NCBI RefSeq assembly: GCF_000253295.1
Contig: NC_015717.1
Coordinates: 4,092,001 to 4,156,000, forward strand
From: Hyphomicrobium sp. MC1
GTDB lineage: Bacteria; Pseudomonadota; Alphaproteobacteria; Rhizobiales; Hyphomicrobiaceae
DNA length: 64,000 nt
Reading direction: 5' to 3'
Shown here: one piece after another, positions 41,757 to 50,398 of the stretch
How the letters are laid out: each line of letters starts with the position of its first letter
Position numbering within the stretch: the stretch's first letter is position 1
Position numbers and translations under genes: made by a program
The notes under the pieces: generated by a model
What the model was told of the DNA's origin: nothing
Database searches by the model: none
Seen by the model: only the letters and a program-made list of their open reading frames with translations

Positions 41757-42165
41757 ATCATCGAGCAAAGTACGCCGTCTCGTTGATCTCTTTCGCGATC
41801 TCGAGACGACAGAGCGAGCCAAGGTCGGCGAGTTAGCGCGGCAGGTCAACGATTTGCGCTCGGCGCAGGACGCTTTGCTGGCGCGGGTCGCCAATCCGAC
41901 GCCCGAAACCGAACCGTTCCTGGCACTCATGTCGCGTAGCATCGGCAATATGGACCGGCGCCTGCAGCGCCTCGCGAGGGAGCACGAGGCTGCCGTCCGC
42001 CGCTATGCGCAAGCGGCTGGCCGCACCCACGGCGCATCTGAGTTACTTGCCGATGTTCGCGCCGAAGAAGAACGCAAATCCGAACAAAAAGACCTCGAAG
42101 CTTTGCTCGAATTCCAGCAATCGCTCGCCGCGCAAGGCCGGTGTAAGTCTCCGCGTTCAACCTGA
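41749..42165 (+). CDS. FliJ-like coiled-coil protein
   Basis: The 138-residue product is almost entirely helical and charged, with heptad-type Leu/Ala spacing from residue 8 to 130 (Arg-Arg-Leu-Val-Asp-Leu-Phe, Leu-Ala-Arg-Gln-Val). It overlaps the end of fliR by eight bases. Size, coiled coil and setting fit FliJ, the export ATPase stalk, but similarity is not strong enough to be certain. Another option is a class of alphaproteobacterial flagellar proteins without a name. Confidence 0.55.
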   Translation: MARSSSKVRRLVDLFRDLETTERAKVGELARQVNDLRSAQDALLARVANPTPETEPFLALMSRSIGNMDRRLQRLAREHEAAVRRYAQAAGRTHGASELLADVRAEEERKSEQKDLEALLEFQQSLAAQGRCKSPRST

Positions 42166-42195
42166 TACCGTCGCACACATTCCAACGATGATTTT

Positions 42196-42558
42196 ATGTC
42201 GAGCATCCCACCCGTTTCAGCAGCAGATCAGGCTATTTGGGCCGCGAAACAGAGCGTTCGGCTGACGTCGGCGAACAATGGCCAGACTGCGACTTCGTCG
42301 ACCCAAGTCCCGCCGAACGACGCACGGCAGAAAAAGCTCAAGGAAGTGGGCCAGCAATTCGAGGCGCTCTATCTCCGACAGATGCTTGAGGAATGGCTGC
42401 CGAAGGATTCCGAAGCGTTGTTTGGGGAAGGCACTGCGGGTTCGATATGGCGTTCCATGCTGGCAGACCATATGGCGACGACGCTGTCCAAATCGGGGAC
42501 GATCGGAATTGCTCAAATGATAATGAAGCACGAGCCTGATGGCTCGAAAGGAAAGTAG
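42196..42558 (+). CDS. Rod-binding protein, FlgJ N-terminal domain type
   Basis: This 120-residue protein has the rod-binding domain of FlgJ: Phe-Glu-Ala-Leu-Tyr-Leu-Arg-Gln-Met-Leu near residues 55-64 and a C-terminal helix Ser-Gly-Thr-Ile-Gly-Ile-Ala-Gln. The muramidase domain of enterobacterial FlgJ is absent, as is normal in alphaproteobacteria, where a separate lysozyme-like protein does the wall opening. It acts as a scaffold for rod assembly in the periplasm. The next gene starts two bases after its stop. Confidence 0.85.
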   Translation: MSSIPPVSAADQAIWAAKQSVRLTSANNGQTATSSTQVPPNDARQKKLKEVGQQFEALYLRQMLEEWLPKDSEALFGEGTAGSIWRSMLADHMATTLSKSGTIGIAQMIMKHEPDGSKGK

Positions 42559-42560
42559 AT

Positions 42561-43052
42561 ATGGGCACGCTCATTGCAAATGATAAAGCCGGCTCTTCTC
42601 AGTTTCCGGCTGGCGGCGCGGCCCGCACGAATAACCAGGCCCGGGGCGACCGGCGCAATGCGCCACAACATCAGCCGCCGATGCACGATGCCGACGCCGC
42701 ACGCGCCGTCGTCTTTGCAGTACTTAATCGCATCGAAGGGTATGTCGAAGAAGAGACGGTCGCCCTCGACAAGGCGCCCAATTTCGACCTCAAGACATCA
42801 AACGATCGCAAGAGCCAGGGCCTCGTGGATCTCAATCATGCGATGCGGCGCTTGAAAAGCGACGACATCAATGAAGATCTTGAATTGCGATTGCAGGTCT
42901 TTCGCGGCAAGCTCGCCGTCAATCTTCGGAAGATCCGCCTGCATCTTGATGCCGTTAAAGAAATCACGGCAATGCTGTCCGATGCGATCCAGAACGCCGA
43001 ATCGGATGGCACATATACGCGCAATATCGGACCGATGCGGAGTAGCCCGTGA
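42561..43052 (+). CDS. Flagellar operon protein, FlgN-like candidate
   Basis: This 163-residue soluble protein has a disordered N-terminus (Gly/Asn/Arg/Gln/Pro, residues 1-45) followed by a helical bundle rich in Leu, Lys, Asp and Glu. Helical, acidic and without a signal, it fits the chaperone FlgN, which binds FlgK and FlgL before export, but no signature residue proves it. Its stop overlaps the GTG start of the next gene. Uncharacterised in that position in most genomes. Confidence 0.5.
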   Translation: MGTLIANDKAGSSQFPAGGAARTNNQARGDRRNAPQHQPPMHDADAARAVVFAVLNRIEGYVEEETVALDKAPNFDLKTSNDRKSQGLVDLNHAMRRLKSDDINEDLELRLQVFRGKLAVNLRKIRLHLDAVKEITAMLSDAIQNAESDGTYTRNIGPMRSSP

Positions 43053-43504
43053 TCCGATCGCTGGTCCTTGCACTCATCACCTGTCTGTCGACAATCGGCG
43101 GCCTTTATGGCGCGATGTCGTGGAAGGCTGCGGCAAAGGCCGCGAGCACGAACACCGAGCAAGGCCAATATCAAATGATGCGCACGCGCATGGTCAGCGT
43201 GCCGTTGCTGTCGAACGGCGAGGTCCTTGGTTACATCGTGACGCGCCTGCAATTCCTCGCCGACACAAGCCTCTTGAAGATCAGCACGGTGCAGCCTGAG
43301 GCCTTCGTGGCGGACGAAGCATTCCGACAAATCTACGAGAAAGCGCCGGAAGACATGAAGAGCGGGCGCAAACAAGTGATCAACGACCTCGCCAACAACG
43401 TGGCCGCCGGCGCGAACAAGCGCATGGGGCGCGATGTCGTTAAAGACGTAATGATTGATAGTTGGGCCTATCTCTCCAAACAAGACATGATGAGAAAACT
43501 ATGA
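43049..43504 (+). CDS. FliL-like membrane-anchored flagellar protein
   Basis: This 151-residue protein begins with a GTG overlapping the previous TGA. A single hydrophobic helix spans residues 3-22, followed by a periplasmic domain with Val-Ser-Val-Pro-Leu-Leu-Ser-Asn-Gly-Glu-Val-Leu-Gly-Tyr-Ile-Val. This layout (short cytoplasmic end, one anchor, periplasmic beta domain) is like FliL, which sits by the stators. Sequence resemblance is only partial. It overlaps the next gene by four bases. Confidence 0.5.
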   Translation: MIRSLVLALITCLSTIGGLYGAMSWKAAAKAASTNTEQGQYQMMRTRMVSVPLLSNGEVLGYIVTRLQFLADTSLLKISTVQPEAFVADEAFRQIYEKAPEDMKSGRKQVINDLANNVAAGANKRMGRDVVKDVMIDSWAYLSKQDMMRKL

Positions 43505-44058
43505 CAGCCATTGATACTGATTTCGGCTTCGATGCCGTTTTCCGGAAGTCTGCTGCCGAACTCAAAGTCCGTCTCACGCGCGACGTCGAGCTTGGGATCA
43601 AACCGCAATCGGTTCGACGGCGCGGCACTCTCGCCGCATTCTCTGTTTTTGCCGGACTTGGCGCGCTTTCGGTTGGCATCTTTATTATCGGCTGCTCGGC
43701 TCTTCGGTCCGATTCGCCGGAAATCTGGATTCACCGATTGATGGCGCTTGCGATCGTGCAGAGCATCTTGATCGCTGCCGTTTCGATGAAAATTCTCCCG
43801 GTTCTCGAGCGCGGCCGTTCGCTGACGAAGGTTAGCGCAACGCCTCGGAGGGCACCGGCCCTCGAACCGCCTCGCATGTCGCCGATGCCAATGCCGACAC
43901 CGCCGCCCCTGCCGTCGCCGCCCAAAGCTGTTGTTGGCGGCCAGCTCGCAGGACGCGAATTTCTTGAATACGGCGACGGTTCGATCGAGATCGACACGCT
44001 CGTCGGGCGTCGCCGCTTCGCCTCGCTTGACGCTGCCCGGGAATTCGTCGGCGCCTAG
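43501..44058 (+). CDS. Membrane protein at end of flagellar operon
   Basis: The 185-residue product starts at an ATG overlapping the preceding stop. Two hydrophobic helices lie at about residues 44-66 and 77-97, then a Pro/Met-rich linker of about 25 residues, and a small C-terminal domain with Gly-Asp-Gly-Ser-Ile-Glu-Ile-Asp-Thr-Leu-x-Gly-Arg-Arg-Arg-Phe. No family recognised. The stop lies one base from the stop of the convergent chemotaxis gene. It may tether something to the flagellar base; that is a guess from position. Confidence 0.55.
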   Translation: MTAIDTDFGFDAVFRKSAAELKVRLTRDVELGIKPQSVRRRGTLAAFSVFAGLGALSVGIFIIGCSALRSDSPEIWIHRLMALAIVQSILIAAVSMKILPVLERGRSLTKVSATPRRAPALEPPRMSPMPMPTPPPLPSPPKAVVGGQLAGREFLEYGDGSIEIDTLVGRRRFASLDAAREFVGA

Positions 44059-44059
44059 C

Positions 44060-44455
44060 TCAACGCGGCATCGGCCAGCTATCGAAATCGTCAAAATCGC
44101 CGGTCGCGTTCTGGCTACCGGCCGTCTGTCCCGTCAACCGCTGGGCGACATCAGCGAGCTTGATCGTCTTGGCGGCGCTTGCGACATCGACTTTCCAGGC
44201 GGGCAGCGCGCTTTCCGAAAGGCCATTCAGAAAATCGGCAATGGCGTCGAGGTTCTGGCAAAGCCGGTCCAGATTTTGCAGTTCGTAAATGGACTGCGAA
44301 CCGCCGAATGCGCCGGCGACGACGAGATTGCCAATCAAATTCTGAAGATCCGCAGCCGAGCCAGCGAGCATCCGCACTTCGTCGGACGTCGTGCGCAGAA
44401 CATCGGGAACGGGCACGTTCACAGACTGCTGGAGTCCGCCATTGTGGTTGTTCAT
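44060..44455 (-). CDS. Unknown protein at end of che operon (CheT position)
   Basis: This 131-residue soluble protein is helical, rich in Asp, Leu, Ala and Gln, with an acidic C-terminus ending Asp-Phe-Asp-Asp-Phe-Asp-Ser-Trp. GGGGG lies six bases before the ATG. It follows cheD in the place held by cheT or cheU/cheE-like genes in other alphaproteobacteria, some of which encode small phosphatases or accessory proteins acting on CheY. The CheZ-like Asp-x3-Gln motif was not clearly found; Asp-Val-Ala-Gln near residue 102 is one residue short. Function is therefore open. Confidence 0.55.
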   Translation of the reverse strand: MNNHNGGLQQSVNVPVPDVLRTTSDEVRMLAGSAADLQNLIGNLVVAGAFGGSQSIYELQNLDRLCQNLDAIADFLNGLSESALPAWKVDVASAAKTIKLADVAQRLTGQTAGSQNATGDFDDFDSWPMPR

Positions 44456-44478
44456 TTTCATCCCCCAGCTTAGTGCCA

Positions 44479-45021
44479 CTAAAAAAGTTCGAGTTCGCCA
44501 GCATTGTCGACGAGCGAGGCAACCGGCAGTTTCACCGGCCGTTCGATCTCCGTCGGCCCAGTCAGCAGGATTTGCCGCGCGCGGCCGGAAACCGGCCAAT
44601 ACTGAATTCTCCGCCCCTGCGCACCTCCAGTGCTGCCGCCGACGTAGGTGATGCCTTCGGCCTTGAGAAAGCGCATCGCGAAGTCGGCGTTGTTCTTGCC
44701 GATGTCGGAGCGTGATCGCACTGTTCGTGCCCCACCGAACACCTTGGCTTCGAGGCGATCGCGTCGTGCGCCGGCTTTCAGCAGTCCGTTCACGAGCAGC
44801 TCCATAAGATGGACGCCCATGCGTTCGGCCTGCTGCGTGCTCCCAAGCTCGCCCGGCAGCAGAAAGTGATTGATCCCACCGACACCCGCCAGCGGATCGC
44901 GAATGCACGCCGCCACACACGATCCAAGGATCGTCGTCACCATCACATTGCGGTCGTCAGTGACGAAGAACTCGCCCTGGATGATGTGGACCCGCTTTTC
45001 CGCCGTGGACGCGGTAGTCAT
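44479..45021 (-). CDS. cheD: Chemoreceptor glutamine deamidase CheD
   Basis: This 180-residue enzyme converts Gln to Glu in receptors and binds CheY or CheC in some species. The catalytic pair is visible: Cys35 in Leu-Gly-Ser-Cys-Val-Ala and His52 in Gly-Gly-Ile-Asn-His. Asn-Ala-Asp-Phe near residue 110 and Thr-Gly-Gly in the middle are typical. Its start overlaps the stop of cheY by four bases. Confidence 0.93.
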   Translation of the reverse strand: MTTASTAEKRVHIIQGEFFVTDDRNVMVTTILGSCVAACIRDPLAGVGGINHFLLPGELGSTQQAERMGVHLMELLVNGLLKAGARRDRLEAKVFGGARTVRSRSDIGKNNADFAMRFLKAEGITYVGGSTGGAQGRRIQYWPVSGRARQILLTGPTEIERPVKLPVASLVDNAGELELF

Positions 45022-45407
45022 GTCAGCTTACCAACCACGGCCTCGATGCAGGTCTTCAATTGCGGGACCGAAAAGGGCTTTGCGAGAAAGTTGTTGAGCC
45101 CCCACTTCTTGCCTTCATCAATCAGCGCTTTGTCGCCTTTGCCCGTCACTAGAATGAAGCCAACCTTGCTTGTTGGGGCATGCTGGCGGAGCGCGCGAAG
45201 AAGCTGAATGCCATCGATTTTCGGCATGTTGAAGTCTGAGATAACGAGATGGCAGGGTGCCGTCATCATCATCTTCAGGCCTTCTTCGCCATCCTTCGCA
45301 ACCTTGAACGACTTCAATCCGATCTGATCGAGTCCGTCCGTCAGAAGCGCTCGGCTGACCGACGTATCGTCGACAACCAGAATCGATAATTGCTGCATTG
45401 CAGGCAT
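45018..45407 (-). CDS. cheY: Chemotaxis response regulator CheY (second copy)
   Basis: This 129-residue single-domain receiver has the phospho-acceptor Asp58 in Val-Ile-Ser-Asp-Phe-Asn-Met-Pro-Lys, acid pocket Asp13-Asp14 at the first strand end, Thr of Val-Thr-Gly and Lys of Ala-Lys-Pro. GGAGG lies upstream. With two CheY proteins in one operon, one usually drives the motor and the other drains phosphate from CheA as in Sinorhizobium; which is which cannot be told here. Confidence 0.93.
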   Translation of the reverse strand: MPAMQQLSILVVDDTSVSRALLTDGLDQIGLKSFKVAKDGEEGLKMMMTAPCHLVISDFNMPKIDGIQLLRALRQHAPTSKVGFILVTGKGDKALIDEGKKWGLNNFLAKPFSVPQLKTCIEAVVGKLT

Positions 45408-45419
45408 AGTGAAGGCCTC

Positions 45420-46463
45420 CTAGTGATTCTTGTACTTGGACGTTTCTACAATGATGGCCGAAGCCAATTTATCGAGCGGGAGTTGCCTTTCCACGGCGCC
45501 CATTTCAAAAGCGGCTTTGGGCATGCCGTAGACGATGCAGCTGGCCTCGCTTTGTCCGTAGGTCTTTGCGCCTGCCTGGCGCATCGAGAGCAGGCCGGCG
45601 GCGCCGTCTTTACCCATGCCGGTCAGGATGACGCCAATTGCGTTGGCTTTGCAGGCCTTCGCAACAGACTGAAAAAGAACGTCAACCGATGGGCAGTGAC
45701 CGTTGACGCGGTCGGCAGTCTTCAATCGGCAGCGAAGGTCCGCCGTGATTTCAAGGTGCTGCGTACCGCCCGGTGCAAGGAAAACGTGTCCGGGAAGAAG
45801 CTTAGCCCGGTCGGTCGCTTCTTGAACTTTCGGCGCACACTGCCTGTCGAGTCGCATTGCAAAGCTGCGCGTGAACGTCGGCGGCATATGCTGCGTGATG
45901 ACGGTCGGCGGACAATTTTCAGGAAACTGGGAAAGGAGCGCCATGAGCGCTTCGACGCCGCCCGTCGAAGCACCGATGGCGACGATGCGGCCATCGGGTT
46001 GATAGGACTCATGCGGCGCACGGGCATTTGAAGCCTCCGGCGCATGGATGTCCGATTTGACGAGCGGACGGACACGCGCTGACGCCGCGATCTTGACCTT
46101 GTACGGAAGCTCCTCGAAGCTGTGCTCGTTGCCGGGACGCGGCTTCTCGATACAATCGACGGCGCCGATTTCGAGGGCCTGAATCGTCTCATCGGCGCCT
46201 CGGCCCGTCAGCGTCGAGACCATGATCACCGGCATCGGCCGCAGACGCATGATCTTCTCGAGAAAATCGAGACCGTTCATGTTAGGCATCTCGACATCGA
46301 GCGTGATGACGTCAGGATTGAGCGCTTTGATGGCCTGACGCGCCTGAATTGGATCTTCAGCCTGCCCGACGACTTCGATATCGGGATCTTTGGTCAACGC
46401 CGTTGCGATTAGCCCTCGCATCGTCGATGAATCGTCGACCACAAGGACTTTTACTTTCTTCAT
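45420..46463 (-). CDS. cheB: Protein-glutamate methylesterase CheB
   Basis: This 347-residue protein has an N-terminal receiver with Asp56 (Leu-Asp-Val-Glu-Met-Pro) and a C-terminal methylesterase with Ser166 in Gly-Ala-Ser-Thr-Gly-Gly, His192 in Gln-His-Met-Pro-Pro, and Asp286 in Gly-Lys-Asp-Gly-Ala. It removes methyl groups from receptors when phosphorylated by CheA, giving adaptation. It overlaps cheR by four bases. Confidence 0.96.
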   Translation of the reverse strand: MKKVKVLVVDDSSTMRGLIATALTKDPDIEVVGQAEDPIQARQAIKALNPDVITLDVEMPNMNGLDFLEKIMRLRPMPVIMVSTLTGRGADETIQALEIGAVDCIEKPRPGNEHSFEELPYKVKIAASARVRPLVKSDIHAPEASNARAPHESYQPDGRIVAIGASTGGVEALMALLSQFPENCPPTVITQHMPPTFTRSFAMRLDRQCAPKVQEATDRAKLLPGHVFLAPGGTQHLEITADLRCRLKTADRVNGHCPSVDVLFQSVAKACKANAIGVILTGMGKDGAAGLLSMRQAGAKTYGQSEASCIVYGMPKAAFEMGAVERQLPLDKLASAIIVETSKYKNH

Positions 46464-47350
46464 GACGTCTTGCCGCCTTTCTTACGATAGGTCGTGATGC
46501 CGTCAGCCATCAGCACTGCGGCGGCAGGGCCTGCGACACGTTCGGAATGACCGATGTAAAGTGCGCCATCGTCTCGCAACATGCGCGCCAATCGTCCCCA
46601 GATCGCGCTTTGCGTTTCGCGATCGAAATAGATCACGACGTTTCGACAGAAGATCGCGTCGAACGGTCCGTGAAACGGCCACGACCCCATCAGATTGAGT
46701 TCGCGGAACGACACGAGCGAGCGTGCTTCCTCTGCGACGCGCATGATGCTGTTATCGCCACCAGGCGCCGCTTCGAACCACTTGCTCCGAAGGTTAGACG
46801 GAATGTCCTGCAGTTCTTCTTTCTGATAGCAAGCCGTCTTACCACGAGCTACGACGTGCGGATTAAGATCGGTCGCCAGAATACGGATATCGAGAGACGC
46901 GGCCTCCGGGAGCACGGATAGCACCGTCAGAGCCATCGAATAGGGTTCCTGGCCACTGGAGCAGGCCGCCGACCATAGCCGAACGCGTTTGCCGCGGCGC
47001 GCGGCATCGGCCAGTGGCGCGATGATTTGAGCGCGGAGATGCTCGAAATGATGGGGTTCGCGGAAGAATCGCGTGACGTTGGTCGTTAGCGCAGCGATCA
47101 TGCTGTTGCGCTCGTCGTCATTTTCACGAACAGCGGCGCAATAGTCGGAAAATGTCGAGATGCCGAGGGCGCGCAGACGCTTGGCCAGACGCGAATAAAC
47201 GAGGGTTGCCTTCGACTGCGGCAGGTCGATACCCGCTTCTTCCTTGGCGATGCGCGCGATCTCGCGGAAGTTTGCATCGGAAAATGCAAACTCTCCCGTC
47301 ACGAGGGCGCCTGACGGCGCCGCAGAAGATCCTCGCGGCTCCGGCGTCAT
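46460..47350 (-). CDS. cheR: Receptor methyltransferase CheR
   Basis: This 296-residue S-adenosylmethionine-dependent enzyme has an N-terminal helical domain and a catalytic domain with the Ser-Ala-Ala-Cys-Ser-Ser-Gly-Gln-Glu-Pro-Tyr-Ser segment, Asp-Leu-Asn near the SAM site, and Phe-Cys-Arg-Asn-Val. The start chosen overlaps the CheW stop (ATGA). It methylates Glu residues of MCPs; the MCP of this operon ends in Gly-Trp-Glu-Glu-Phe, a likely CheR docking tail. Confidence 0.95.
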   Translation of the reverse strand: MTPEPRGSSAAPSGALVTGEFAFSDANFREIARIAKEEAGIDLPQSKATLVYSRLAKRLRALGISTFSDYCAAVRENDDERNSMIAALTTNVTRFFREPHHFEHLRAQIIAPLADAARRGKRVRLWSAACSSGQEPYSMALTVLSVLPEAASLDIRILATDLNPHVVARGKTACYQKEELQDIPSNLRSKWFEAAPGGDNSIMRVAEEARSLVSFRELNLMGSWPFHGPFDAIFCRNVVIYFDRETQSAIWGRLARMLRDDGALYIGHSERVAGPAAAVLMADGITTYRKKGGKTS

Positions 47351-47814
47351 GCAGCAGCCTTTTCGCTGATTGGCAGAACACAATCCAATGCCACGATGCT
47401 GATCATGCGCCCGTCAACAGGATACACGCCCTTCACAAACGTCTTTGCAAGGCCCGAAGCGATATCCGGTGTCGGCTGCATTGCAGCTTCGGAGACCGTT
47501 AGGATATCCGACACGGCGTCAACGAGAAGACCGATGACCTGCTGGTGGACTTGAACGACAATGATGACACTCCGGGGCGTAGGTTCGGTCAGGCCCAGTC
47601 CGAAGCGCATCGCGAGATCGACGATCGGCAATACCGCGCCGCGCAGATTGATGACGCCGCGAACATAGGGCGGCGCATGGGGCAGCGGCGTGGCCTGCGT
47701 CCAGCCCCGAATTTCGCGCACGCCCATAATGTCGATACAGAATTCCTGATCGCCGACGCGAAACGCGACGAACTCGCGATTGACGTTGTTGGCGGGGGAG
47801 CTTCCGTCTTGCAT
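47347..47814 (-). CDS. cheW: Chemotaxis coupling protein CheW
   Basis: This 155-residue adaptor links CheA to receptors. CheW-domain marks are Phe-Arg-Val-Gly-Asp-Gln-Glu-Phe-Cys-Ile near residue 17, Val-Arg-Gly-Val-Ile-Asn-Leu-Arg-Gly near 49 and a late Gly-Val-Tyr segment. It is between cheA (five-base gap) and cheR (overlap). Confidence 0.95.
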   Translation of the reverse strand: MQDGSSPANNVNREFVAFRVGDQEFCIDIMGVREIRGWTQATPLPHAPPYVRGVINLRGAVLPIVDLAMRFGLGLTEPTPRSVIIVVQVHQQVIGLLVDAVSDILTVSEAAMQPTPDIASGLAKTFVKGVYPVDGRMISIVALDCVLPISEKAAA

Positions 47815-47819
47815 GGTTG

Positions 47820-50015
47820 TTATCCTCCTGTCCCGTAGCGCAGATCATCGCTTCGAAGGTTATCGAACGAGCTGGTAAGCAAGGCGTCCACATCGAGAAT
47901 GAGCGCGACGCGGCCGTCTCCGAGAATGGTTGCAGCTGCGATTCCAGCAACCGTCCCATAGTTCGTCTCAAGGCTTTTGATGACGACCTGGCGTTGATCC
48001 TGGATCGAATCGACGAGAAGAGCATTGCGCGTGCCGCCGTCGGTTTCGACCAGGATCGCGACACTGTTTTCGGGATCGGCCGGCGTATCGCGAAATCCGA
48101 GCTGGGTGCCTACGTCGATGAGAGGAACGAACGTGTTCCGGATCGACATCACCCGGCCGTCTTTGCCAAGTCCGTGAAGCTCGGCCTTCTTCGGCTTCAA
48201 CGTCTCGACGATGGCGGTGAGCGGCACGACGAGCGTCTGACCGGCAACAGAGACGGCCATGCCGTCGAGGACCGCCAGCGTCAGCGGCAAACTCATTGAG
48301 AAGGTCGAACCTTGTCCCGGCCGCGAAGAAATGGCGATGCGCCCGCCAAGCGCAACGATCGAACGCTTGACCACGTCCATGCCGACACCACGACCGGAAA
48401 TGCTCGATATGGTTGCGGCGGTCGAGAAGCCCGGCAAGAACAGCAGATTGTCGATGTCGTTATCGGACAGTTGCACGTCAGGCGATATCAAGCCCTTCTT
48501 GATTGCCGAGGCACGCACCTTCGGACGGTCGATACCGGCACCATCGTCGGATATTTCGATCACGATCCGGCCCGAGCGATGTGCCGCGCTCAAGCGAATG
48601 GTTCCTTCTGGCGGCTTCCCCGCAGCAATGCGGGCTTCCGGCGATTCAATGCCGTGATCCACCGCGTTGCGGATCATGTGCGTCAGAGGCTCGGCGAGTC
48701 GCTCGACAACCGTCTTGTCGACCTCAGTGGCTTCGCCCTCCGTCTTGAGGCGAACCTCCTTGCCGGTCGCATCCGCTACTTCGCGAACAATGCGCGACAT
48801 GCGCTGGAACAACGGCTTCACCGGCTGAGCGCGGATCGCCATTACGCTTTCCTGGATTTCGCGCGTCAGCTGCTCGAGCTCCTCAAGGCCGATGACGATC
48901 GACGACGATCCTGCGAGGTTTGCCTCGACCACGCGTTGCGACAGCATCGCCTGATTGATCACGAGCTCGCCAACGAGATTGATCAGGCGATCGACGCGGT
49001 CGAACTCGACTCGGATCGTGGTCTGGGCCGGAACGGCAGCCGCTTTTGGGGTTTCCGTCGCCTGCGCGGCCTGAGGAGCAGGTTCAGGCGCGGCGACCGG
49101 CTCTGCAGGCGTGTTTGCTTGCAGTTCCGATTGCGGCACAGCGGCTTTGAATCCCGCGTCCGGTATTTCCGCGGCGGACGCTTCAGCTTCCGGTGCGGAT
49201 GAGCTTCCAAGCGCCTTGGCGAGCAGCGCAGCTATGTCGGCGTCGGAAACGCCGGGCTGACCATCCGTCTCGATGTTGATTTCCGCTTCGCCGTCCACAA
49301 ATTCGAAGACTTCGCGAACGGCCTCGATGGGTTCATGCGATGAAAGCTTGATATTCCAGGCGAGATAGGCGCCTTCGGCCTCGATGGTTTCGAGGTCGGG
49401 AACGACCGTTGCATCGCACGAAACTTCGATGCTGCCGAGACGGGATAATTCCCGAATGATGAGCGCCGCTTCGTTGCCATTGGCATAAAGCTCGGGGCGC
49501 GGCACAAACCGAATGCGATATTCGTGCAGCGGCGGAGCTTCCGGCTCTGTCGCTATCGCCGGCATCTCGAAAGCGATAACCGACGGCTGGAAGTCTATGA
49601 CTTCTTCAACGTCCTCTTCTTCGTTGGCGGCCGTCAGCGCCTTGACCTCGGCAGCGACTGCCGCATACGACGATTCGTCGATGTCTCTGCCGTCGCGCGA
49701 AGCTTCCACAAGATCGGCCAGGACATCGGCGGCACGGAGCATCGGCTTCATCACATCCGCCGTCGGCGCCAGCTTACCACTGCGAACGTGATCGAGTGCC
49801 GTTTCAAACGTGTGTGCGAACTGTACGAGCGCAGTCAGCTTGAATGCGCCGGCACCGCCCTTGATCGAATGTACCGCCCGAAAGACGGCATTGACTGTTT
49901 CTGAATCCGCATTGCCCTCGTCCATAGCGAGCAGGCCGGTCTCCATTTCGGAGAGTTGCTCCTCGCACTCCTGGAAGAAAGTCTGGCGGATAGCGGCCAT
50001 CGTATCGACGGTCAT
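47820..50015 (-). CDS. cheA: Chemotaxis histidine kinase CheA
   Basis: This 731-residue kinase has the Hpt domain with phospho-His49 in Val-His-Ser-Ile-Lys-Gly, an extended Ala/Pro/Glu-rich linker with a P2-like region, a dimerisation helix pair with Leu-Ile-Asn-Leu-Val-Gly-Glu-Leu, the ATPase with His-x-Ile-Arg-Asn-Ala-Val-Asp-His-Gly, Asp-Asp-Gly-Ala-Gly and Gly-Arg-Gly-Val-Gly-Met-Asp, and a C-terminal CheW-like domain. It passes phosphate to both CheY proteins and CheB. The gene is central to the operon, 17 bases after cheY. Confidence 0.97.
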   Translation of the reverse strand: MTVDTMAAIRQTFFQECEEQLSEMETGLLAMDEGNADSETVNAVFRAVHSIKGGAGAFKLTALVQFAHTFETALDHVRSGKLAPTADVMKPMLRAADVLADLVEASRDGRDIDESSYAAVAAEVKALTAANEEEDVEEVIDFQPSVIAFEMPAIATEPEAPPLHEYRIRFVPRPELYANGNEAALIIRELSRLGSIEVSCDATVVPDLETIEAEGAYLAWNIKLSSHEPIEAVREVFEFVDGEAEINIETDGQPGVSDADIAALLAKALGSSSAPEAEASAAEIPDAGFKAAVPQSELQANTPAEPVAAPEPAPQAAQATETPKAAAVPAQTTIRVEFDRVDRLINLVGELVINQAMLSQRVVEANLAGSSSIVIGLEELEQLTREIQESVMAIRAQPVKPLFQRMSRIVREVADATGKEVRLKTEGEATEVDKTVVERLAEPLTHMIRNAVDHGIESPEARIAAGKPPEGTIRLSAAHRSGRIVIEISDDGAGIDRPKVRASAIKKGLISPDVQLSDNDIDNLLFLPGFSTAATISSISGRGVGMDVVKRSIVALGGRIAISSRPGQGSTFSMSLPLTLAVLDGMAVSVAGQTLVVPLTAIVETLKPKKAELHGLGKDGRVMSIRNTFVPLIDVGTQLGFRDTPADPENSVAILVETDGGTRNALLVDSIQDQRQVVIKSLETNYGTVAGIAAATILGDGRVALILDVDALLTSSFDNLRSDDLRYGTGG

Positions 50016-50032
50016 TGCACTTCTCTTTTATT

Positions 50033-50398
50033 TTATGCCGCGACGCGCCGAATGGCTGCGATCAACTTCGTGGGTTCGAAGGGCTTGACGATCCACCCCG
50101 TGGCTCCGGCTTCCTTAGCGCGCATCTTTTTGGCGGCATCGCTCTCGGTCGTCAGGACGAGAATCGGAACGCGGCGATAACGGCTGTCCTTGCGAACGGC
50201 TTCTATCAATCCAAAACCGTCCATCTTCGGCATGTTGATATCGGTGACGATGACGTCAGGTGTCGCCGTCTGCAGGACTTCGAGACCGTGGACACCGTCT
50301 TCAGCCTGCAGGACGTTGTATCCCGCTTCGGCCAGCGCCATTCGCAACATGTCACGCATGGTTCGAGAGTCGTCGACGGTGAGTATTGTCTGTGTCAT
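50033..50398 (-). CDS. cheY: Chemotaxis response regulator CheY (first copy)
   Basis: This 121-residue receiver has Asp9-Asp10, Asp53 in Val-Thr-Asp-Ile-Asn-Met-Pro, Thr of Leu-Thr-Thr-Glu, and Lys of Val-Lys-Pro-Phe. It belongs to the CheY group common next to CheA in alphaproteobacteria. Start overlaps the STAS-protein stop by four bases. It differs clearly from the other CheY, so they are not recent duplicates. Confidence 0.94.
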   Translation of the reverse strand: MTQTILTVDDSRTMRDMLRMALAEAGYNVLQAEDGVHGLEVLQTATPDVIVTDINMPKMDGFGLIEAVRKDSRYRRVPILVLTTESDAAKKMRAKEAGATGWIVKPFEPTKLIAAIRRVAA

